Assembly: GCF_005117025.1 (NCBI RefSeq) | Contig: NZ_SWCO01000005.1 | Span: 558,001-622,000 of the forward strand | Origin: Alteromonas portus | Lineage (GTDB): Bacteria; Pseudomonadota; Gammaproteobacteria; Enterobacterales; Alteromonadaceae | Length of the DNA stretch: 64,000 nucleotides | Reading direction: 5' to 3' | Shown here: positions 44,202 through 54,064 of the stretch, in pieces | How positions within the stretch are numbered: position 1 is the first letter of the stretch | Layout of the letters: each line of letters opens with the position of its first letter | Notes under the pieces: generated by a model | What the model was told of the DNA's origin: nothing | Databases searched by the model: none | What the model saw: the letters and a program-made list of their open reading frames with translations, nothing else | Made by a program: the position numbers and the translations under genes

Positions 44202-47189
44202 TCATTGCCTACATTTTCCAAACAGCATGTCCCAATGTCTTGTCACTTGCTCGCGAATGATATCTAATTCTTCACTTTGGTCTGCATATTTAGTGTCAGC
44301 AAGGGTTAGGTGATGGTATTGCTCTCGAAGCCGCAGGTACGCTTTTTGAAGCTTTTGCGCCGTTGTAGTGTCAATAATATTCGCCTTGGTAGCGACATCG
44401 AAAATTCGTAGATTGTCTGGATACTCAGTCATTCCTTGCACAGCGTTTGCGTGGGCTAATACAAGGTATTGCGCCATGAACTCAATGTCAGTAATTCCAC
44501 CTTCACATTGTTTTAAATCCACTTTTTCATTATTTTTAGTTAGCAGATGCTCACGCATTTTAATACGCATTTTGCAAACGTCTTGTGACAGTGTATCCAG
44601 CTCTCTCGATAGGCTGAGAATTGAATGTCTTACCTGAGTAAAATCATCTAAAAGCGATACGTCTCCGCAGATGGCTCTTGCTCTCACAAGCGCCTGATGT
44701 TCCCAAGTCCAAGCTTCTTCTAGTTGATATTTCTCAAAGCCGTTAATGTGACAGCACAATAAGCCAGCATTTCCAGAAGGGCGCAGGCGAAGGTCTGTTT
44801 CATAAAGTTGACCAAACAGCGTTTTCGTATTCAGCAGGTGCATAATTCGCTGAGCGAGCTTGATATAAAATTGTTGTGCCTCAATAGATTTTTTGCCATC
44901 GGTACTGCTTGAACGGGGCGCATTGTGTAAAAACACTAAGTCTAAGTCCGAACCATACCCTAGCTCATAACCACCTAGTTTGCCGTAGCCTATTATGGCA
45001 AAACCCTTGTCATCACCTTCAAGATGCGAAGGGACACCGAAACGTTCCCGCATTTGCATCCATGCAGCATGTAATGCGTGTTCTAAAATAACTTCTGCTA
45101 ATACGGTAAGTTTATCGCTTACGTTATTGATAGGAAGAGACTCACTGATGTCGCTGGCAGCGATGCGAAGTTGTTGACAGAGCTTGAACTGCCTAAGCCC
45201 ATCCATCAACATTTCTACGTCATCTTGTTCTATACGTAGCATGGTCTCGCGCAGTTCGGTCTGGTATTCCAGCTTGCTGGTATGAATATCGGTATTTTGC
45301 TGCCCTAAATATAACGGGGTAAGGAGTTCATCCAGAAGTAGCGGGAACCGCTTAATTTCTTGAGCAATCCAGTCACTTCTTTCGCATAGTTTTACTAACT
45401 GTTTAAGCACATCGGGGTTTTCTAACAACAAATCGAGATACGTTGTACGGCCGGTAATGGCTTCAATGACGCCGAGTAACCGGCTTAATACCTGTGCCGT
45501 GTGATTAGGATGCTGGTTAATCAGGACATACAGAATTTCAGGTAACAATTTATTAAGCGTGTCTTCACCTTTTTGACCTATTCGGTAGTTTCTCTGCTTT
45601 TCTTTAAACCCAGCCAGAATTGAGAATACGTCGTTAATGTCTTTGGATGAAAGGTGATCGTTAAACGCTTCAGCAAATTCATCGTCTTGCAATGAAAGGC
45701 GCCATGCGTCCTGACAAGCAATAAACAGCTGATCTTCCTCAGAATGCGTGTCATGTGACTCTTCCACTAGTTCGTTAAAGTGACCGTGAATGCGCGCCAT
45801 GGTAGCGTCTAGCTGATTTAAGAATTCGCTGTACGTATCAAAACCCATAACATCAACAAGCGCTGTCTGCTGCCAAAGCTCATCAGGCAAGGTCTGTGTT
45901 TGGCAGTCTTGGCTTTGTTGCAAGGTGTGCTCTACTTTCCGCAAAAATAGATAGTCTTGTTTAAGCTGTTGTGTGACTTCGCTTTCGACAATGTCCAAAT
46001 CACTCAATGCATCTAAAGTGCGTAGTAATGACTTACTTTGCAGGGCAGGCTCACGGCCACCGTGGATAAGCTGAAAGCTCTGGGCAAAGAATTCTACCTC
46101 TCGAATACCGCCCGCACCCAACTTGATATTGTTACTCAATCGTCGCCTGCGAATTTCGGTAGCAATAAGCTTTTTCATATTGCGCAGCGCATCAAGTGTG
46201 GTGAAATCTAAATAACGCCTAAACGTAAAAGGCTGTAGAATGCTGTTGAGCCATTTTACATTATCTGATTTGTCATTATTGATAACTCGAGCTTTGACCA
46301 TGGCAAAGCGTTCCCAGTGCCGGCCTTGATCTTGATAATAGTCCTCGAGGGCAGCAAAATGCATAACCAACGGGCCAGAGTCACCAAAAGGACGTAATCG
46401 CATGTCTACGCGATATACTTGCCCATCATTAGTAATTTTGTTCAGCGCTTGAATAAGCTTTTGGGCCAGCTTGGTAAAAAACTGCTGATGCTCTAACGCT
46501 TTTTTGCCGCCGCTAGTTTCTCCTTTTTCTGGGTAAGCGAATATCAAGTCAATGTCTGAGGAAAAGTTGAGTTCTCGCCCGCCTAGTTTACCCATGCCAA
46601 GAATATACATGTGCATATCCTTATTATTGCTTTTTGGTGTGCCGTAGCGAAGAGCTAGGTGCCGGTAAACCCAGTAATAAGCATTGGTTATAAGGGCGTC
46701 TGCCAAAGCTGAAACTTGTTCAAGAGATGTTTCAATAACCTGTTTATTAAGCACGTCTAAAAATGTAATGCGTGCCATTTCTTGGTTTCGATATTCACGA
46801 AGCACCTTCAATAACTCGTCTTCGCTTTCTACCATTCTAAGTTTTGTGTCTAGTTCAGCACTAAAAGAAAGCGCGCCCGAAGCCTTTTCTTTTTTCTCGT
46901 CGTTGGCTTCTTGCTCTTGTTCTATTTGAGCGGTTTCTGGTTGGTTGTGAGCTAAATGGGGAGACATTGAATCGTTGGCTATCCCAACAACTCTAGAGAT
47001 AAACGCAGGCTTTTTTATGAGCGTTTCTGCTAAGAACGCTGAGCGAGCAAAAGCGGTTAAAAGGGCGTCGCGATGCGTTTCAGCAATGCCTTTGTCGCTT
47101 TTTGTTAAAGCAGGTGAATCTAATAACTGATGCCAGAATTTTTCGGCTTGCTCTAGGTTTGTCATGCAATTTTCGTTGTCTATTGGCAT
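44202..47189 (-). CDS. glnE: Bifunctional glutamine synthetase adenylyltransferase/deadenylase
   Basis: Adenylylates and deadenylylates glutamine synthetase in response to PII and glutamine. At 995 residues it is slightly longer than E. coli GlnE (946). The two nucleotidyltransferase sites are clear: GKLGGRELNFSSDIDLIF near 198-215 for the removase and GKLGGYELGYGSDLDLVF near 735-752 for the adenylyltransferase. A short charged insert lies near residue 85 (EQEQEANDEKKEKASG). ATG 47189 has a GAG site; a second ATG eight codons later lacks one. It lies near hldE, as in E. coli, though other genes intervene. Confidence 0.97.
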   Translation of the reverse strand: MPIDNENCMTNLEQAEKFWHQLLDSPALTKSDKGIAETHRDALLTAFARSAFLAETLIKKPAFISRVVGIANDSMSPHLAHNQPETAQIEQEQEANDEKKEKASGALSFSAELDTKLRMVESEDELLKVLREYRNQEMARITFLDVLNKQVIETSLEQVSALADALITNAYYWVYRHLALRYGTPKSNNKDMHMYILGMGKLGGRELNFSSDIDLIFAYPEKGETSGGKKALEHQQFFTKLAQKLIQALNKITNDGQVYRVDMRLRPFGDSGPLVMHFAALEDYYQDQGRHWERFAMVKARVINNDKSDNVKWLNSILQPFTFRRYLDFTTLDALRNMKKLIATEIRRRRLSNNIKLGAGGIREVEFFAQSFQLIHGGREPALQSKSLLRTLDALSDLDIVESEVTQQLKQDYLFLRKVEHTLQQSQDCQTQTLPDELWQQTALVDVMGFDTYSEFLNQLDATMARIHGHFNELVEESHDTHSEEDQLFIACQDAWRLSLQDDEFAEAFNDHLSSKDINDVFSILAGFKEKQRNYRIGQKGEDTLNKLLPEILYVLINQHPNHTAQVLSRLLGVIEAITGRTTYLDLLLENPDVLKQLVKLCERSDWIAQEIKRFPLLLDELLTPLYLGQQNTDIHTSKLEYQTELRETMLRIEQDDVEMLMDGLRQFKLCQQLRIAASDISESLPINNVSDKLTVLAEVILEHALHAAWMQMRERFGVPSHLEGDDKGFAIIGYGKLGGYELGYGSDLDLVFLHNAPRSSSTDGKKSIEAQQFYIKLAQRIMHLLNTKTLFGQLYETDLRLRPSGNAGLLCCHINGFEKYQLEEAWTWEHQALVRARAICGDVSLLDDFTQVRHSILSLSRELDTLSQDVCKMRIKMREHLLTKNNEKVDLKQCEGGITDIEFMAQYLVLAHANAVQGMTEYPDNLRIFDVATKANIIDTTTAQKLQKAYLRLREQYHHLTLADTKYADQSEELDIIREQVTRHWDMLFGKCRQ

Positions 47190-47250
47190 AATGCTCGCGT
47201 CTTAAAGATAACACTTATATTAAATTAACGAATACGCCAGCGTTATTCGA

Positions 47251-47265
47251 TGATATTCAATATCA
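47251..47265. promoter_or_regulatory. 15-bp palindrome between glnE and the DUF350 gene
   Basis: TGATATT (47251-47257) and AATATCA (47259-47265) flank one base in the divergent 268-bp promoter region. It could be an operator for either gene. Confidence 0.35.
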
Positions 47266-47457
47266 GCTTTCTACTGAATTACATTGTATCGATAACAAAG
47301 GCTGGCGCTTATTAAAAATTAATCTGAACAAGTTCGCCGCAATCTTTGTGTCCACTTTATAAGTGGATGCTGTTTTCTCTGCAGACACTACTGCAATAAT
47401 ATTGATTTAAAAGGATAATCGGCAAAGACCTTCGTATGTTCAAGGAGCAAAGATAAC

Positions 47458-48363
47458 GTGGAAGCCTTACTAAAACTAGTACCCCTAACGCAGGAACTAT
47501 TAATTTATCTTGCCATGGATGTGGTAATAGCGTTAGTGCTACTGATGATTATGAAATGGCTGACGGGCGCATTTAGAAAATATTCAGTAACCGAAGAGCT
47601 TGGTGTAAAAGATAACTTTGCTTTTGGGATAAGCATTGCCGGTGGCATGTTGTCGCTGTGTATCGTGTTGAGCTCAGTGGTTGGCCGGCATATAGGCGTA
47701 GGCTACCAAGAGGCCGCAATTGGAATGGTTACTTTTGGCATTGTAGGTATTATCTTGGTGAAGTTTGGGCGCTTTGCTCACGATAAACTGGTGTTAAATA
47801 AAGTAGATACTCACGCCATGATTGCCGAACGAAGCGTAAGTGTTGCACTTGTCGATGCCGCAAGCCTGGTAGCAAGTGCCATAGTGCTTCGCAATATTAT
47901 GATTTGGGTTGATGGCAGTGACATGAATGCGCTGATAGCAATAGTAACGGGTTTTAGCGTAGTGTTAACCATGCTGCTTGTTATGACGCGAATATTAGAA
48001 TTTAGATATGCACGTGATAACCAAAACGATTCATTTCAAGGTGCACTTGAGAAGGGGCAGTTAGCGCTTGCTATCGAGCATAGTGGCAATTTGCTTGGAA
48101 CAGCTATGATTGTTTCAGCAGCTAAGAACCTTCTTATTTACAATCCGTCGGGCTATGTGAGCAACGTGACAGGTTGGTTAATTGTGAGTGTGGGTTTGGC
48201 AATTGCCCTTCATTTATTGGTTTTGGCGAATAAAAAAATTATTCTCTTTGGCATGAATTTCCGTCAAGAAGTGGACCATCAGCATAACGTCGGTGTGGCG
48301 GCTTTAGGTTTTACCTTGAGTATCGGTAACGCCATGATTATTAATGGCGTTTTGGGTGGTTAG
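47458..48363 (+). CDS. DUF350-family membrane protein
   Basis: A 301-residue integral membrane protein with about eight helices arranged as two DUF350 repeats: DNFAFGISIAGGMLSLCIVL opens the first, and EKGQLALAIEHSGNLLGTAM opens the second. The family often sits near spermidine-synthase-like or potassium-channel-like genes; none is here. GTG 47458 has AAGGAG upstream. Function unknown. Confidence 0.82.
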   Translation: MEALLKLVPLTQELLIYLAMDVVIALVLLMIMKWLTGAFRKYSVTEELGVKDNFAFGISIAGGMLSLCIVLSSVVGRHIGVGYQEAAIGMVTFGIVGIILVKFGRFAHDKLVLNKVDTHAMIAERSVSVALVDAASLVASAIVLRNIMIWVDGSDMNALIAIVTGFSVVLTMLLVMTRILEFRYARDNQNDSFQGALEKGQLALAIEHSGNLLGTAMIVSAAKNLLIYNPSGYVSNVTGWLIVSVGLAIALHLLVLANKKIILFGMNFRQEVDHQHNVGVAALGFTLSIGNAMIINGVLGG

Positions 48364-48431
48364 ACTTTTCGGCTCTTATTTTAGAAATATATTAGATACT
48401 TAGTGTTGGACACCTTCAAGTGATAATGGTT

Positions 48432-48451
48432 TGGCAACAAGTTTGTTGCCA
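48432..48451. terminator. Hairpin between DUF350 and GIY-YIG genes
   Basis: Perfect 9-bp arms (48432-48440 and 48443-48451) with a two-base loop, between the convergent stop codons. It likely ends one or both transcripts. Confidence 0.5.
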
Positions 48452-48456
48452 CTCTC

Positions 48457-48804
48457 TCAGTATCCAAATACTGATTTAATGCACACTAGTTCATTGAGTT
48501 GCCCTATTCGAATAATTTCGTCTTTTTTAGGGCGACTCATTTGCTTTACTGCATATTCAAGTTTTGCTGCTTGTGCTTTGTCTTCAAGCTCAAAAACCGC
48601 TTTGACAGTTAATGGCGACTTACCTTTAAGTGCTTTTGCACCACCTTTTATTAACCCTTTATGCTGAGCAATACGCCTTTCGGGGTCGGTAGTGATGCCG
48701 GTATAAATGTGCCCGAGTTTGTTCTCGACCATATAAAGATACCAAGGGGTATTTACGCTTCGTTGGTGGGTATTGCCTGTGTTGGCTGTTATACTCTGTG
48801 CCAA
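48457..48804 (-). CDS. GIY-YIG nuclease-superfamily protein (YhbQ/UPF0213 type)
   Basis: A 115-residue single-domain GIY-YIG protein. The signature is spread over WYLYMVENKLGHIYTGITTD with the Arg in PERRIAQHK; the C-terminal helix has LEYAVKQMSRPKKDEI. UPF0213 members are thought to act on DNA, but the biochemistry is poorly defined. The start is uncertain: the in-frame TTG at 48804 lacks a clear ribosome-binding site and lies 31 bases from the divergent hldE start. Confidence 0.85.
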   Translation of the reverse strand: MAQSITANTGNTHQRSVNTPWYLYMVENKLGHIYTGITTDPERRIAQHKGLIKGGAKALKGKSPLTVKAVFELEDKAQAAKLEYAVKQMSRPKKDEIIRIGQLNELVCIKSVFGY

Positions 48805-48835
48805 TGTATTAAATATCTAATTAATTACTCTCAGC

Positions 48836-50266
48836 ATGATATTACCAGATTTTAGTAAGGCAAAAGTGCTTATTGTTGGCGACCTAATGCTTGACCGCTA
48901 TTGGAGCGGTGGTACAGGGCGTATATCTCCAGAAGCGCCCGTACCCGTTGTAAACGTTAACCATTCTGAAGATAGAGCCGGCGGCGCGGCCAATGTGGCA
49001 GTGAATGTTGCCACTTTAGGTGCAGAGGTAACTTTGCTTGGCATGTGTGGTAAAGACGAAAACGCCAAGATATTAAAAGAGCGATTAGAAACTCACGACA
49101 TTCGCTGTGAGTTCTTCGAAGTTGATGGCTTCGATACTATTACAAAGCTTCGAGTAATGAGCAGAAATCAGCAGCTTCTGCGCTTAGATTTTGAAAAGAG
49201 TTTTGAGGAGGCAGACAAATCGGCATTGGAATTAGCTTTCGATAAGGCGCTAGACAATGCTGACGTAGTTATTCTAAGCGACTACGCAAAAGGTTGTTTA
49301 AGCAACCCACAGGCTCTTATAGAAAAAGCACGCAGCAAGAATAAGCGTGTGGTAGTCGATCCCAAGGGCAGTGATTTTGGTAAATACGCTGGCGCCACAT
49401 TAGTTACACCTAATATGGATGAGCTTCGCGGTATTGTAGGTGAGATAAGTAGTGAACAAGTGCTGGTAGAAAAAGCGCTGTCATTAAAAGAATCACTGAA
49501 TTTAAGTGCTCTTCTTGTTACGCGCTCAGAAGACGGCATGACATTGTTTGACGGCGACAACACTGAATTTCATTTGCCAGCAAAAGCGAAAGAGGTCTAT
49601 GACGTAACCGGGGCGGGGGATACCGTGGTGTCAACTTTAGCGGTTGCCATGGCCTGTAATTTGCCACTTCAAGCTGCTTGTGTGCTTGCAAATCTAGCAG
49701 CCAGCGTTGTTGTAGGTAAACTGGGTACGTCTACGGTAACGAACACAGAGCTAGCACTAGCGTTAGGTGAGCAGTCGGTGCATTTAGATGGTGGCGTGAT
49801 GAGTGAAGACCAGCTAGAAATTGCGCTTCAAGCAGCTAAAGCCCGCGGCGAGCGTATTGTCATGACCAACGGCTGTTTTGATATATTGCACTCTGGTCAT
49901 GTAGCTTATCTTGAAGAGGCTGCACAGTTGGGAGACCGACTAATAGTAGCGGTGAATACCGATGCGTCAGTGACTAAATTGAAAGGTCCTGGGCGCCCAG
50001 TTAATAACGTCAGCCGGCGTATGGCCGTTCTGGCGGGCTTAAGCGCAGTTGATTGGGTTGTGCCTTTTGAAGAAGATACACCTCAACGAGTTATTGCCCG
50101 ACTACTGCCTGATGTGCTCGTAAAAGGCGGCGATTACAAAATTGAAGAAATTGCAGGCGGAATTGAAGTTATGGCGAATGGAGGTGAAGTTAAAGTGCTT
50201 ACCTTTGAAGATGGTGTATCTACTACAGGTATTATCGAACGCATTACTGAAAACAAACTGCGATAA
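48836..50266 (+). CDS. hldE: Bifunctional heptose kinase/adenylyltransferase
   Basis: Phosphorylates D-glycero-beta-D-manno-heptose 7-phosphate at C1 and then adenylylates it, supplying ADP-heptose for LPS inner core. The 476-residue length is standard. The N-terminal PfkB-type kinase ends near residue 320 ([18 protein letters not shown] carries its catalytic Asp). The C-terminal cytidylyltransferase-like domain starts at [12 protein letters not shown], with the HxGH motif at 352-355. It stands upstream of the XrtA locus but appears to be a separate unit. Confidence 0.97.
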   Translation: MILPDFSKAKVLIVGDLMLDRYWSGGTGRISPEAPVPVVNVNHSEDRAGGAANVAVNVATLGAEVTLLGMCGKDENAKILKERLETHDIRCEFFEVDGFDTITKLRVMSRNQQLLRLDFEKSFEEADKSALELAFDKALDNADVVILSDYAKGCLSNPQALIEKARSKNKRVVVDPKGSDFGKYAGATLVTPNMDELRGIVGEISSEQVLVEKALSLKESLNLSALLVTRSEDGMTLFDGDNTEFHLPAKAKEVYDVTGAGDTVVSTLAVAMACNLPLQAACVLANLAASVVVGKLGTSTVTNTELALALGEQSVHLDGGVMSEDQLEIALQAAKARGERIVMTNGCFDILHSGHVAYLEEAAQLGDRLIVAVNTDASVTKLKGPGRPVNNVSRRMAVLAGLSAVDWVVPFEEDTPQRVIARLLPDVLVKGGDYKIEEIAGGIEVMANGGEVKVLTFEDGVSTTGIIERITENKLR

Positions 50267-50357
50267 GCCTTTAGTGGGAGCTATAAAGATAATACTTCGA
50301 TAACGGCGCTTTGTTGGTTACCATATGGATTAAAAGCATAGGTAAAACACAACGCGC

Positions 50358-50392
50358 TGTTCAAAACTAACTTTACGCCTTGGTTTTGAACA
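50358..50392 (+). promoter_or_regulatory. 10-bp inverted repeat upstream of the XrtA-locus ATPase
   Basis: TGTTCAAAAC (50358-50367) and GTTTTGAACA (50383-50392) are exact reverse complements around a 15-base spacer, 30 bases before the ATPase start. No T-run follows, so operator or 5'-leader structure is more likely than a terminator. Confidence 0.55.
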
Positions 50393-50422
50393 TACATTTC
50401 TAATGGAATAACGGTAAATAGC

Positions 50423-51487
50423 ATGTACGAAAGTTACTATGGACTTAACTCGAAACCGTTTCAGTTAACCCCAGACCCTGAATTTTTCTTTGCAAGTAAA
50501 TGGCACAAGCGCGCCATGTCTTACTTGCAGTATGGCCTTTCTCAAGCCGAGGGATTTATTGTTATTACTGGCGGAATTGGAACGGGAAAAACTACCGTAG
50601 CAAATAGCCTGCTTGAAGAAATTGAAGATGATATCGCGGCTGCGCAAATCGTTACGCCTAAACTTTCGCCAGACGAACTAGTAAAGATGGTCGCTTCTAA
50701 ATTTGATATTCCTACGGAAGGACGTTCAAAAGCGGATATTTTAAAAGCCCTTGAAATTTTCTTGTACGACTTAAATAAAGCAGGCCGACGTGCGTTATTA
50801 CTTGTAGATGAAGCACAAAATCTTCCGTTAGAAACCATCGAAGAGCTAAGAATGCTGAGTAACTTCCAGCTAAACGGCAAGCCCCTTATTCAAAGCTTTT
50901 TGCTTGGTCAAGAAGAGCTGCAGCCTATACTGCGTGCGCCGAATATGGAGCAGTTCAGGCAGCGTATTGTGGCGTCGTGCCATCTAGCACCACTTTCTTT
51001 AGAAGAGTGTAAAGAATATATAGAATACCGTTTACATCATGCCGGATGGAACGGCTCTGCACTGTTTAGTGACGAAGCGCTAGAGCGCATTCATATGTTC
51101 TCTCGTGGTATTCCTCGTAAAATTAATACCCTTATGGACAGGGTTATGCTTTATGGCTTTTTAGAAGAGCTAGATAGCTTTGACGCTGGTGCGGTAAACG
51201 AGGTTATTGAAGAAGTAAAAGCCGAGATGTTCGAACCAGATAAAACAGGCGCGGAAGTCACCGAACATATGGGGTTTGCTGACCACCCCGAAAGCCAAAC
51301 CATCATGACGCCGAAAGGCAATGTTATTCGAGACACTAAGTACTACTTAGATATGCTTGCTGAGTTGGTTGATGCTTTGGATGACGCAATTTCACAGAAA
51401 GTGAAAATGACCCAGTACGTAGATAAGCTTATGAAGAAGAAGTTTAAGACTTACGTGCGGCTTAAGAGTGATGACAAGAAAGAGTGA
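50423..51487 (+). CDS. XrtA/PEP-CTERM-associated ExeA-like ATPase
   Basis: A 354-residue AAA-type ATPase of the ExeA/GspA class found in exosortase-EPS loci (TIGR03015-type). It opens with YYGLNSKPFQLTPDPEFFF. Walker A is GGIGTGKTT at about 50-58 and Walker B is LLLVDEAQ at about 125-132. The C-terminal 100 residues are acidic and helical. It should energise or signal assembly of the export apparatus. It is transcribed alone rightward and is convergent with the export operon, stopping 14 bases from it. Confidence 0.9.
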   Translation: MYESYYGLNSKPFQLTPDPEFFFASKWHKRAMSYLQYGLSQAEGFIVITGGIGTGKTTVANSLLEEIEDDIAAAQIVTPKLSPDELVKMVASKFDIPTEGRSKADILKALEIFLYDLNKAGRRALLLVDEAQNLPLETIEELRMLSNFQLNGKPLIQSFLLGQEELQPILRAPNMEQFRQRIVASCHLAPLSLEECKEYIEYRLHHAGWNGSALFSDEALERIHMFSRGIPRKINTLMDRVMLYGFLEELDSFDAGAVNEVIEEVKAEMFEPDKTGAEVTEHMGFADHPESQTIMTPKGNVIRDTKYYLDMLAELVDALDDAISQKVKMTQYVDKLMKKKFKTYVRLKSDDKKE

Positions 51488-51501
51488 TGGTTTCGCAAAC
51501 G

Positions 51502-53133
51502 TTAGTTGGAACGAAGAGTATTCTGCTGTGTACTTAAGTTACGGCTATTAGGGCTGTAATTGAGCGTAATCAAAAAGCGTCTTTCTTGATAATTTTCAAA
51601 TTGACTTAATGAGTCTAAGTTCCGGTACTGGCTCTGAACACTTAATGTAAAATCTCTCTTTATCCTAAAGCTCATCCCTACCGTTCCAACATAAGTTTCC
51701 GAATCGCTTATTGAAGAGCTATCATACTCTGTTTTTATGTAAGATAGACTGGTATTGAAAGAGGTTCTTACACCAAGACGAGCAATGAGTGACGTCGAAA
51801 AGGAGTGTTGGAGTGAATCTGGAGTGTCGTCGAAATACAATGATTGGAGTCGTCGCCCCTGAAGAGAAACTGTCAATCGATTAAATTGGTAACCGGTATT
51901 AACAACCCAGTTCTTTCTCACCCGCTCACTGTCATTAATGTCATCTTGGAATGTTGATAAATCTGTAAATTGCTCACCAGGTTGTAATTCATAACTTAAA
52001 GAGTCGGGAACAAAACAATCATCAATTGTTAAATAGTTGTCTGGACAAACAAATACGCCTTCACCATTAGAGTCAAAAATTGATGAGTTGGAGGTAACTT
52101 CTTCTGAATATGTAGCTGTAGCTCTCAGCTTTCTGCTCGCGTAAATGAATGAAAATGATTCAGTGTCGCCATAAAAGGCCTGGTCTTTACTTCCAGAGAA
52201 GCTTGTCCTTGGGCTGAGTTGGACTCTAAAGTCTATCGAGTAAAAGCCACTATCATCGTTCTCAGAAAACGTGCTCTGTTCGCTCACGCTATTGTAGGCA
52301 ATTCTTAGTAAATTATTTTGATTTTGATACAGAACCCCAGCATTGTAAGTTCTATAGGTATCGATACTTTCTACTCCATTTAAATCCTGTTTTGACTCGT
52401 TAAACCCCGCGACTAAAAAAAATCGGTCAGTAATAGCAAAATTAGTATTTGCAAATGAGTTACGCCTCATTGTGTCAAAACCGCTGTTTCGCTGAATTTC
52501 TCTGTAATTTGTTCCTAGGCTCCATCGAAAAAATGAGAACCTACTACCACTATCCAAGCTGAGATTCGAACGATAGCTTTTTGTGTCGAAAGCAGTTTCA
52601 CTTGTACTACTTCTCTCACTTTCAAACAATGATGCCGATAAATTTGATGATAACGTTACCCAGGAGTTGCCAAGATTAGTGATTCGGAGGCCCCCTGTGT
52701 TATTTCTTGTTTTCGTTAAGTCGTCTGGGTTTGTGACTAGGTCATTAATTAACAAATTGCTAGAGTTTATGGAGTTGTATTGCTGAGAACCGTTGGTGTA
52801 TAAAAAAATACTCTGGTCGTACAGTTCGTATTGAACGTTGTAACTACTCGTCAAGTAACTTTCAAATGAGTCATCGGAGGTATCTCTATAGATATTCCTA
52901 TTATTTACCGTCACCGAAGCGGAAGCGTTATTACTTTGATAGGTTACTAATGCTCTTGGAGTTATTTCACCTGCAAAAAAGTTATCACGGCTATCAGTTA
53001 CCCTTTCGACGTAATTTAATGTAGCTGAAACTGAAGGAGTGAATTCAAATTCGGCAGCATTTGTATTCATTGAAGCTACCGAAGTCATTACGCTAAGCTG
53101 AACTAAAGAAATGCCAAATCCTTTTCTTTCCAT
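51502..53133 (-). CDS. XrtA-system outer-membrane barrel (TIGR03016-like)
   Basis: A 543-residue outer-membrane protein. The signal peptide (cleavage near TNA-AEF) is followed by long amphipathic strands rich in Ser, Asn and Tyr (for example FEFTPSVSATLNYVERVT). The family is the uncharacterised PEP-CTERM-system outer-membrane protein; it may be the EPS export barrel. ATG 53133 lies four bases past the stop of the kinase gene with GGAAG upstream; the longer frame into the kinase is rejected. Last gene of the leftward export operon. Confidence 0.82.
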   Translation of the reverse strand: MERKGFGISLVQLSVMTSVASMNTNAAEFEFTPSVSATLNYVERVTDSRDNFFAGEITPRALVTYQSNNASASVTVNNRNIYRDTSDDSFESYLTSSYNVQYELYDQSIFLYTNGSQQYNSINSSNLLINDLVTNPDDLTKTRNNTGGLRITNLGNSWVTLSSNLSASLFESERSSTSETAFDTKSYRSNLSLDSGSRFSFFRWSLGTNYREIQRNSGFDTMRRNSFANTNFAITDRFFLVAGFNESKQDLNGVESIDTYRTYNAGVLYQNQNNLLRIAYNSVSEQSTFSENDDSGFYSIDFRVQLSPRTSFSGSKDQAFYGDTESFSFIYASRKLRATATYSEEVTSNSSIFDSNGEGVFVCPDNYLTIDDCFVPDSLSYELQPGEQFTDLSTFQDDINDSERVRKNWVVNTGYQFNRLTVSLQGRRLQSLYFDDTPDSLQHSFSTSLIARLGVRTSFNTSLSYIKTEYDSSSISDSETYVGTVGMSFRIKRDFTLSVQSQYRNLDSLSQFENYQERRFLITLNYSPNSRNLSTQQNTLRSN

Positions 53134-53137
53134 CTTG

Positions 53138-54064
53138 TTAGCTTCCATTGCTTCCATAGTAGTAGCCGTAATAGCCAGGCCCATTGTCTTGTCTCAGAGA
53201 TTTATTAACGACAAATCCGATTGCCATTTCAGGATTCAAGTGAGATACAGAATTTTTTATATCATGAATCTTACTGCGGCCTTCCTCACAAACAACAATA
53301 GCCTGACCAGCCAAGTTTGCAAGGACTGAAGTTTCGTTAATTCCTAACAGTGGCGGTGTATCTATAATAACGATACGGTCTTTGTAACGTGTTGAAAATT
53401 CGTCAACTGTAGTCCGCATAACTTCGCTTGCGAGAAGTTCATTAGACAAATGGTGAGATTTACCAGCAGCGATAAGCTTAAGCTTAGGTATGTTTGTAGA
53501 GAGCATTACATCTGAAATGTTTTGCTTCTCCCCTAGAAGGTATTCAATCAGACCCTCTCTGTTTCGAGAGCCGAGCGTTTTCATAACATTGGGCCTCAAT
53601 ACGTCAGCATCAACAAGTAAAACTGTTTTATCTTGTTCTGATGCAATACTAAGAGCCAAGTTTACGGCAGTAAAAGTTTTTCCTTCACCTGGCTTAGAGC
53701 TTGTCACCATTACAACGTTGCTGCGGTCAAGTGTTTTTGATAATGGCCCAAATGCATTTGAAAGAATTTTGCGTTTTATTGCTCGATATTCTTCATTTAT
53801 TAATCTTCGCTCAGCGCTATTATCCACCATTCCTTTTGCACTTAGTGAATCTAGATCTAGTCGAATTTCATCATTTGCACTGACAGCATTTACATCAGAG
53901 TAGTCATTTATACTTTCCGGTTTTTCATCTGAAATCTTAGCCTGAGCAGAGACACCAACCGATTGAGTCTCTTGACCAAAGCCTTCACTTACAGGTTCCT
54001 CTGATTGATTCTCGATAGCCTTTGTTTTTTTGTTTTTCGCCAATGCTTTTTCAATAGTACTCAT
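53138..54064 (-). CDS. XrtA-associated tyrosine autokinase (BY-kinase)
   Basis: A 308-residue CpsD/Wzc-C-type kinase controlling polymer length. Walker A is SSKPGEGKT (about 121-129), Walker A' is LLVDADVLRP (about 148-157), and the later acidic motif is IVIIDTPP. The C-terminus ends in a Tyr cluster (GPGYYGYYYGSNGS), the expected autophosphorylation tail. The first 80 residues are polar and disordered. TGATG overlap with the chain-length gene shows coupled translation; ATG 54064 is preferred to GTG 54067. Confidence 0.9.
   Translation of the reverse strand: MSTIEKALAKNKKTKAIENQSEEPVSEGFGQETQSVGVSAQAKISDEKPESINDYSDVNAVSANDEIRLDLDSLSAKGMVDNSAERRLINEEYRAIKRKILSNAFGPLSKTLDRSNVVMVTSSKPGEGKTFTAVNLALSIASEQDKTVLLVDADVLRPNVMKTLGSRNREGLIEYLLGEKQNISDVMLSTNIPKLKLIAAGKSHHLSNELLASEVMRTTVDEFSTRYKDRIVIIDTPPLLGINETSVLANLAGQAIVVCEEGRSKIHDIKNSVSHLNPEMAIGFVVNKSLRQDNGPGYYGYYYGSNGS

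Noticed and set aside
53490..53903. 137-codon plus-strand ORF opposite the tyrosine kinase
   Set aside because: Complementary-strand shadow of conserved kinase codons.
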